64,000 nt of DNA from Xestospongia muta. Taxonomy: Eukaryota > Porifera > Demospongiae > Haplosclerida > Petrosiidae. Below are positions 58,527 through 64,000 of the stretch, one piece after another; position 1 is the first letter of the stretch, and each line of letters starts with the position of its first letter. Below the pieces are notes generated by a model. The model made no database searches. It had not been told where the DNA came from and saw nothing but the letters and a program-made list of their open reading frames with translations. The DNA lies in the NCBI GenBank assembly GCA_963693285.1, contig OY848917.1:2792501-2856500 (forward strand), given 5' to 3'. Made by a program: the position numbers and the translations under genes.

Positions 58527-60071
58527 ATGAAGCCACTTTGTCTAACTTGTTCTAAAAGAAGGATTAGTTCTAAATCAGTGATACTTCTCATTCTCTGGCA
58601 TGCTATGATGTTTGTCCATATCATTTCAATGGAATGTACTGGGGCAACTCTCTTCAATAACAGCAATATTGAACGTTATCAAAGTCAGTACAATGTTTAT
58701 GGTATAGGATTGTTTCTGGTGTACCTTTCATTTCCACTGTTTGGTCTACTTGCTGATGTAAAGACAGGTAGATATAAAACTATTATTACTAGTGTACACT
58801 TCTCATTTTTGACTTGGATAATTGGAGGCTTGACAATTATTGTTAAGACATATTTTTCAGTAAATGACATTCTTTTCTTCACAGCCTTTGGTATAGGTTT
58901 TTTACTGGAATTGATTGGCATATGTTGTTTTTTCTCCAATATAGTTCAATTCAGTCTTGATCAAGTAATAGGTGCATCAGCTGATGAATTAAGTGCTATT
59001 ATCTATTATTTTACTATGTGCATACCTTTATCTCATGTAATTTTAGAAATTGGACAGTGTATGATCAAACAGTTTTTCATAGTAACGTATATAGCGTCAG
59101 GCATTACCGTATCTGTAGTATTAATAACTAACTATCTCTTCAAACATTGGCTTGATACTACTCCACTCATTGTCAATCCAGTCAAACTCATTTGTCAAGT
59201 ACTAAATTATGCCAGAAAAAATAAATATCCAAGAAATCGTAGTGCTTTAACGTACTGGGAAGAAGACTATCCTTCACGTCTAGACTTAGGTAAAGAAAAA
59301 TATGGTGGACCTTTCTCAGTGGAGCAGGTGGAGGATGTTAAAACAGTTTTAAGGTTAATTCCCTTGTTAATTTCTATAGTGGGCCTTTTCTGTGCAAGAG
59401 AATTTACAGTGAATTGTTTTTCAATCCTAAACAAAACACCACAGTTTATTTCTTGTTTTATCTTGAATGATTCATCATACTTCTCAGTAGCTGTAGTTCT
59501 CATTCTCCTCTATCAGTTGTTGATATATCCATGTTTCTATAAGTTTATTCCCAGTATGCTCAAGAGAACTGGTCTAGGGCTTATTTTTGCTTTATTGACA
59601 ACATTATACTATGTTATCATGTTGGCTTGTAAAGACAGTTTATATTTAAACATCACTTCATACAAAGCAGTTGTTGTTCCCCAAATTTTGTATGGGATTG
59701 CTTATGCATTTATTATTCCAACATCATTAGAGTTCACAATAGCTCAGTGTCCACATGAAATGAGAGGATTTTTAGTTGGACTATGGTATGCAGCAGATGG
59801 ATTTGGTGGTTTTATTAATGTTAGTGGAAAGTATCTGTTTAGTTGCCAAGGAGAAAGACATTGTCAGAGTCTTTACTATTATGTATTAAAGAGTGTCATT
59901 ATTCTCATAATACTTATTATGTTCCTGATACTAGCCAAACGTTATAAGTTTCGAGTTAGAGAGAATGAAGTCAACATACATTTGATAACTGAGGAACATT
60001 ATGAAAGATATTTAGATCAAGAAGTTCAATACAGAAGAGAAATGGGACTATCATTTGAATCAACAGACTAA
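58527..60071 (+). CDS. SLC15/POT-like transporter, copy 3 (intact)
   Basis: The reference copy of the array: 514 aa, intronless, no lesion. Twelve hydrophobic segments can be counted, starting SVILLILWHAMMF and ending YVLKSVIILIILIMFLILAK. A hydrophilic central loop after TM6 carries YARKNKYPRNRSALTYWEED and KYGGPFSVEQVEDV. The N-terminus has two CxxC-like cysteines (CLTCSKRR). The tail ends YRREMGLSFESTD. POT transporters import di/tripeptides or related solutes with protons. The standard ExxER motif of TM1 is not present, so peptide transport should not be assumed. Expansions of such genes are common in sponges. The ATG was chosen because it is conserved in all four copies. Confidence 0.85.
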   Translation: MKPLCLTCSKRRISSKSVILLILWHAMMFVHIISMECTGATLFNNSNIERYQSQYNVYGIGLFLVYLSFPLFGLLADVKTGRYKTIITSVHFSFLTWIIGGLTIIVKTYFSVNDILFFTAFGIGFLLELIGICCFFSNIVQFSLDQVIGASADELSAIIYYFTMCIPLSHVILEIGQCMIKQFFIVTYIASGITVSVVLITNYLFKHWLDTTPLIVNPVKLICQVLNYARKNKYPRNRSALTYWEEDYPSRLDLGKEKYGGPFSVEQVEDVKTVLRLIPLLISIVGLFCAREFTVNCFSILNKTPQFISCFILNDSSYFSVAVVLILLYQLLIYPCFYKFIPSMLKRTGLGLIFALLTTLYYVIMLACKDSLYLNITSYKAVVVPQILYGIAYAFIIPTSLEFTIAQCPHEMRGFLVGLWYAADGFGGFINVSGKYLFSCQGERHCQSLYYYVLKSVIILIILIMFLILAKRYKFRVRENEVNIHLITEEHYERYLDQEVQYRREMGLSFESTD

Positions 60072-60074
60072 TAC

Positions 60075-61970
60075 TGTTTAGTTTAGTTTATTAATTTAGT
60101 GTCATTTACTTTTGCTTACAAAGTAAACTTGTAGTTGTATATTAACCAATAGTATATTGTATCTGTATTATGTATATTAGACATTTGCTATGTTTATTTG
60201 TTTGTTTTAATTTAAAAACAGGAATAGCACATCAACAGATGTGGATCATGTGATATAAAAGAAACTAAGAAAAGAGTATTGTATTAGTTGAGTAGTTATG
60301 ACATTTTACAAATACACTTGAGGAAATAAAAAATGCAATAACAATTGAAAGAATGAAGATAGATTAAACATTTACACATCATAAGAATAGATTAGTTGTA
60401 TCAACCAATCTATTGTCACTAGTGTATTAGTAATTAAAACAGAGTGATATTTACTACTTCTAGTAACTGCATGCTTTTAATATTTTGCAATGGCAGCCAT
60501 TTAATTCTTAATTGTGATTAAACTATACTACAGACAAAATATGTTACTGGAAGAGATTTATGGATATATAAAGGATACAGAGTTAAACTAATTTGGATTG
60601 TAAATTTATTTAAGGCTTTTGAACAGAATATGGATTACAATACTTTGTTACATATACATTCTTGCTTATTTTGTACATTATGTGGACCTTGATGTTTATA
60701 CAGTATGAGAAGTCTTACTTAGCTTATTTTCAGTCTGATTATGTTAATTTCAACAGCCAGTATCACAATTGTCCAAGTTTAATCAGTACTTCATTAATGT
60801 TCAATCCTGGTATCTAAAATAACTTGTTAAGGATTGCCAATTGTATTTGTACAACAATCCTTATACCAAATTTATATAGTACAGGACATGTGTCCAATGA
60901 TCACTCTAGTCACAAGTAGATGTTTGCTTCATTGTAAAGGTATTTACATGTTTAGATGTGTATAAAATACAGACCTATACTGGTGTGTCTTTAATTAAAG
61001 CAATATAAGTTAATAACATATCATGTTAACCATGTTCTATAGTGCAAGAAGTGTGCTTAGACCCGGCCCTGGTTAACACTCAAAACTACGTACACAATAA
61101 CCTCTTAATTGAAGTGGTTATACTACTGATAACAAACTTATTAGAAATAGCTAAAGAGTTTGTTACTTTTAACAACAGAAAAATTAATTTTTTTTGGTCA
61201 TTTTTGATGTTCAATTATATAACGCAACTAAATATAAGGTCAGCCCCCCCCAACTTATACTTCATTCCTACCCCTCTGCTTTATATATGAGAATAAAATG
61301 GAGGACAGTTAGTGCACACTAACTGTCCTCATAATATACTGTTTCCTAATCTGTAAATCTGAAATCTTTCCTAATCTGTAAAAACTAAAAGTATTAACTG
61401 CTATTTTTATTAAAGTATGTGTTATGGCTAAAAATAACAGTCATTTAATTTGGAGTTATCAAAGAAAACGGATACAATGAAAGAGTATGTTATCATCACT
61501 ACATATACAATAGTTCTATTATATATTTTAATATAAATGTATTGCTGATTGGTAAAAATACTCTAATAACTCCATATGCATTTATTAAATAAGCAATGTT
61601 TTGTTTACTATAACTGTTGTTGTTTATATATAGGTATACAATAAGTAAAATACATCTGTTGTTATTATTGTTACATGTTTGCTTTCAGCTTGTAAACTCT
61701 CTGTCAATTAAGTCTAGTTAAATATCTAGCTATCCATTCACCTTTTGTGTGTAACTACTATATGGTCAAAGTATCTCAGATATTGTTCAAGTAAATGCTT
61801 ATATTAATATTGTAGAAGCTATTTAAATTAGGACAATATTTGTATCATACATCACTAGTTAGACAAAGTAGTATAGATATATCAACAAATAAATCTTATT
61901 TAAAATAACAATATTGTTATTCTACTTAATATTTCCATTAAAATTATTATTGTTGAATTATCGATTGTTA
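60075..61970. other. spacer between transporter copies 3 and 4
   Basis: Collinear with the spacer 56515-58520, including the 5'-deleted C-rich insertion (61048-61287) and the 30-bp hairpin. No gene. Confidence 0.55.
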
Positions 61971-61974
61971 GAAG

Positions 61975-63507
61975 ATGAAGACACTTTGTCTAACTTGTTC
62001 TAAGAGAAAGATTAGTTCTAAATCAGTGATACTTCTCATTCTCTGGTATGCTATGATGTCTTTCCATAGCAATTCAATGAGATGTATTGGTGCAACTGTC
62101 TTCAATAAATACAATTTTAATACTGAACATTATCAAAGTCAGTACAATGTTTATGGTATAGGATTGTTTCTGGTATACCTTTCATTTCCACTGTTTGGTC
62201 TACTTGCTGATGTAAAGACAGGTAGATATAAAACTATCATTACTAGTGTACACTTCTCATTTTTGTCTTGGATAATTGGTGGCTTGACAATTATTGTGAA
62301 GACATATTTTCCAGAGAATGACATTCTTTTCTTCATAGCCTTTGGTATAGGTTTTTTGTTTGAATTGATTGGTATATGTTGTTTTTTCTCCAATATAGTT
62401 CAATTCAGTCTTGATCAAGTAATAGGAGCATCAGCTGATGAATTAAGTGCTATTATCTATTATTTTACTATGTGCATACCTTTATCTCATGTAATTTTAG
62501 AAATTGGACAGTGTATGATCAAACAGTTTTTCATAGTAACGTATATAGCGTCAGGTATTACCGTATCTGTAGTATTAATAACTAGCTATCTCTTTAAACA
62601 ATGGCTTGATACTACTCCACACATTGTCAATCCAGTCAAACTCATTGGTCAAGTACTAAATTATGCCAGAAAAAATAAATATCCAAGAAATCGTAGTGCT
62701 TTAACGTATTGGGAAGAAGACTATCCTTCACGTCTAGACTTAGGTAAAGAAAAGTATGGTGGACCTTTCTCAGTGGAGCAGGTAGAGGATGTTAAAACAG
62801 TTTTAAGATTGATTCCCTTGTCAATTTCTATTGTGGGCCTTTTCTCTGCAAGTGAATTAACAGTGAATTGTTTTTCAATCCTAAAGAAGACACCACAGTT
62901 TATTTCTTGCTTTATTTTAAATGATTCATTATACTTCTCAGTAGTTGTAGTTCTCATTCTCCTCTATCAGTTGTTGATATATCCATGTTTCTATAAATGT
63001 ATTCCCAGTATGCTCAAGAGAACTGGTCTGGGACTTATTTTTGCTTTCTTGACAACATTATACTATGTTATCATGTTGGCTTGTAAAGATAGTTTATATT
63101 TAAACATCACTTCATACAAAGCAGTTGTTGTTCCCCAAATTTTGTATGGGATTGCTTGTGCATTTATTATTCCAACATCATTAGAGTTCACAATAGCCCA
63201 GTGTCCACATGAGATGAGAGGAGTTTTAGTTGGACTGTTGTATGCAGTAACTGGATTTGGTTATTTTATCACTGTTAGTGGAAAGTATCTGTTTAGTTGT
63301 GAAGGAGAAAGACAATGTCAGAGTCTTTACTATTATGTATTAAAGAGTGTCATTATTCTCATAATACTTATTTTGTTCCTGATACTAGCCAAACGTTATA
63401 AGTTTCGAGTTAGAGAGAATGAAGTCAATGTACATTTGATAGCAGAGGAACATTATGAAAGATATTTAGATCAAGAAGTTCAATACAGAAGAGAAATGGG
63501 ACTATGA
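61975..63507 (+). CDS. SLC15/POT-like transporter, copy 4
   Basis: 510 aa, intronless, with all twelve TM segments and the same loop signatures as copy 3. Compared with copy 3 it has two extra residues near the first extracellular loop (NKYNFNTEHY) and a few substitutions in conserved sites: SASELTV for CAREFTV, and LLYAVTGFG for LWYAADGFG. A C-to-G change makes TGA after REMGL and removes the final six residues (SFESTD). The tail loss is minor and the gene is probably functional. It is the most diverged of copies 2-4 in the C-terminal half. Confidence 0.82.
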   Translation: MKTLCLTCSKRKISSKSVILLILWYAMMSFHSNSMRCIGATVFNKYNFNTEHYQSQYNVYGIGLFLVYLSFPLFGLLADVKTGRYKTIITSVHFSFLSWIIGGLTIIVKTYFPENDILFFIAFGIGFLFELIGICCFFSNIVQFSLDQVIGASADELSAIIYYFTMCIPLSHVILEIGQCMIKQFFIVTYIASGITVSVVLITSYLFKQWLDTTPHIVNPVKLIGQVLNYARKNKYPRNRSALTYWEEDYPSRLDLGKEKYGGPFSVEQVEDVKTVLRLIPLSISIVGLFSASELTVNCFSILKKTPQFISCFILNDSLYFSVVVVLILLYQLLIYPCFYKCIPSMLKRTGLGLIFAFLTTLYYVIMLACKDSLYLNITSYKAVVVPQILYGIACAFIIPTSLEFTIAQCPHEMRGVLVGLLYAVTGFGYFITVSGKYLFSCEGERQCQSLYYYVLKSVIILIILILFLILAKRYKFRVRENEVNVHLIAEEHYERYLDQEVQYRREMGL

Positions 63508-63511
63508 TTTG

Positions 63512-64000
63512 AATCAACAGACTAATACTATTTAGTTTAGTTTATTAATTTAGTGTCAGTTAACTTTTGCTTACAATAGTATATTGTATCTGTATTATGT
63601 ATATTAGACATTTACTTATGTTTATATGTTTGTTTATTTTAAAAGTAGGAATACCACATCAACAGATGTGGATCATGTGATACAAAAGAAACTAAGAAAA
63701 GTCATTGTATTAGTTCTGCAGTTATGACAAATACACATGAGGAAATAAAAAAAAAAAGTAAATAACATTTGAAAGATTGAAGATAGAAGAAACATTTACA
63801 CATCATAAGAATAGATTAGTTGTATATCAACTAATCTATTGTCATTATCATTGTAAAGAATGCATGATGAGATACCGAGAAATATATAGTAAACACCACT
63901 CATTAGTGATTTATTAATGAATATAAAGAAATGACACAATTAATGGAACAGCAGTCCAATGAGAAAATACCTGTCTTCTTTATCATTGTTAACATTAGTA
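63512..64000. other. 3' flank of transporter copy 4
   Basis: Homologous to the 3' flanks of the earlier copies (GTGTCAGTTAACTTTTG, AACAGATGTGGATCATGTGAT). A further copy may lie beyond the window end. Confidence 0.5.

Overview
This window is animal nuclear DNA. The genes have many short GT-AG introns (several of 42-54 nt), long AT-rich non-coding stretches, large microsatellites and remnants of several transposon families. The gene families point to a marine invertebrate, most likely a demosponge such as Amphimedon: a tandem array of SLC15/POT-like transporters, MACPF-domain proteins, and beta-helix proteins with a multipass membrane domain. The organism call is inference.

Layout. 1-2.9 kb: a TATG microsatellite and fragments of Ig/FN3 receptor coding sequence. 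3.1-4.5 kb (-): a complete four-exon COQ3 methyltransferase gene. 5.2-8.1 kb: two diverged copies of a repeat that carries C2H2 zinc-finger relics. 8.4-19.5 kb (+): a complete 13-exon JNK MAP kinase gene (368 aa, TPY activation loop). Its introns hold CT tracts, a 17-copy 68-bp minisatellite and a foldback element. 20.6-37.1 kb: a partly duplicated module of MACPF gene plus beta-helix/multipass gene. One copy is intact, and the other has been inverted, truncated and interrupted. A two-exon gene for a small membrane protein with an ITAM-like tail, and a LINE fragment, lie between the copies. 38-39 kb: a MULE-type SWIM finger relic. 39.7-50.3 kb (-): a third beta-helix/multipass gene, split by a 6846-bp DNA transposon that carries a Tnp2-type transposase and a divergent BEN-domain gene. 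50.5-64 kb (+): four tandem intronless transporter genes, three of which carry different lesions.

The most notable points are these. First, all three long CT tracts lie in sense orientation just upstream of a 3' splice site. Second, removing the transposon together with one copy of its AA target duplication rejoins the split gene exactly in frame (1259 codons). Third, MACPF and beta-helix/multipass genes occur together twice. Fourth, a previously hidden two-exon gene encodes a two-TM protein with three tyrosine motifs. Exon structures were worked out by hand from splice sites, reading frame and family similarity; no database search was run.
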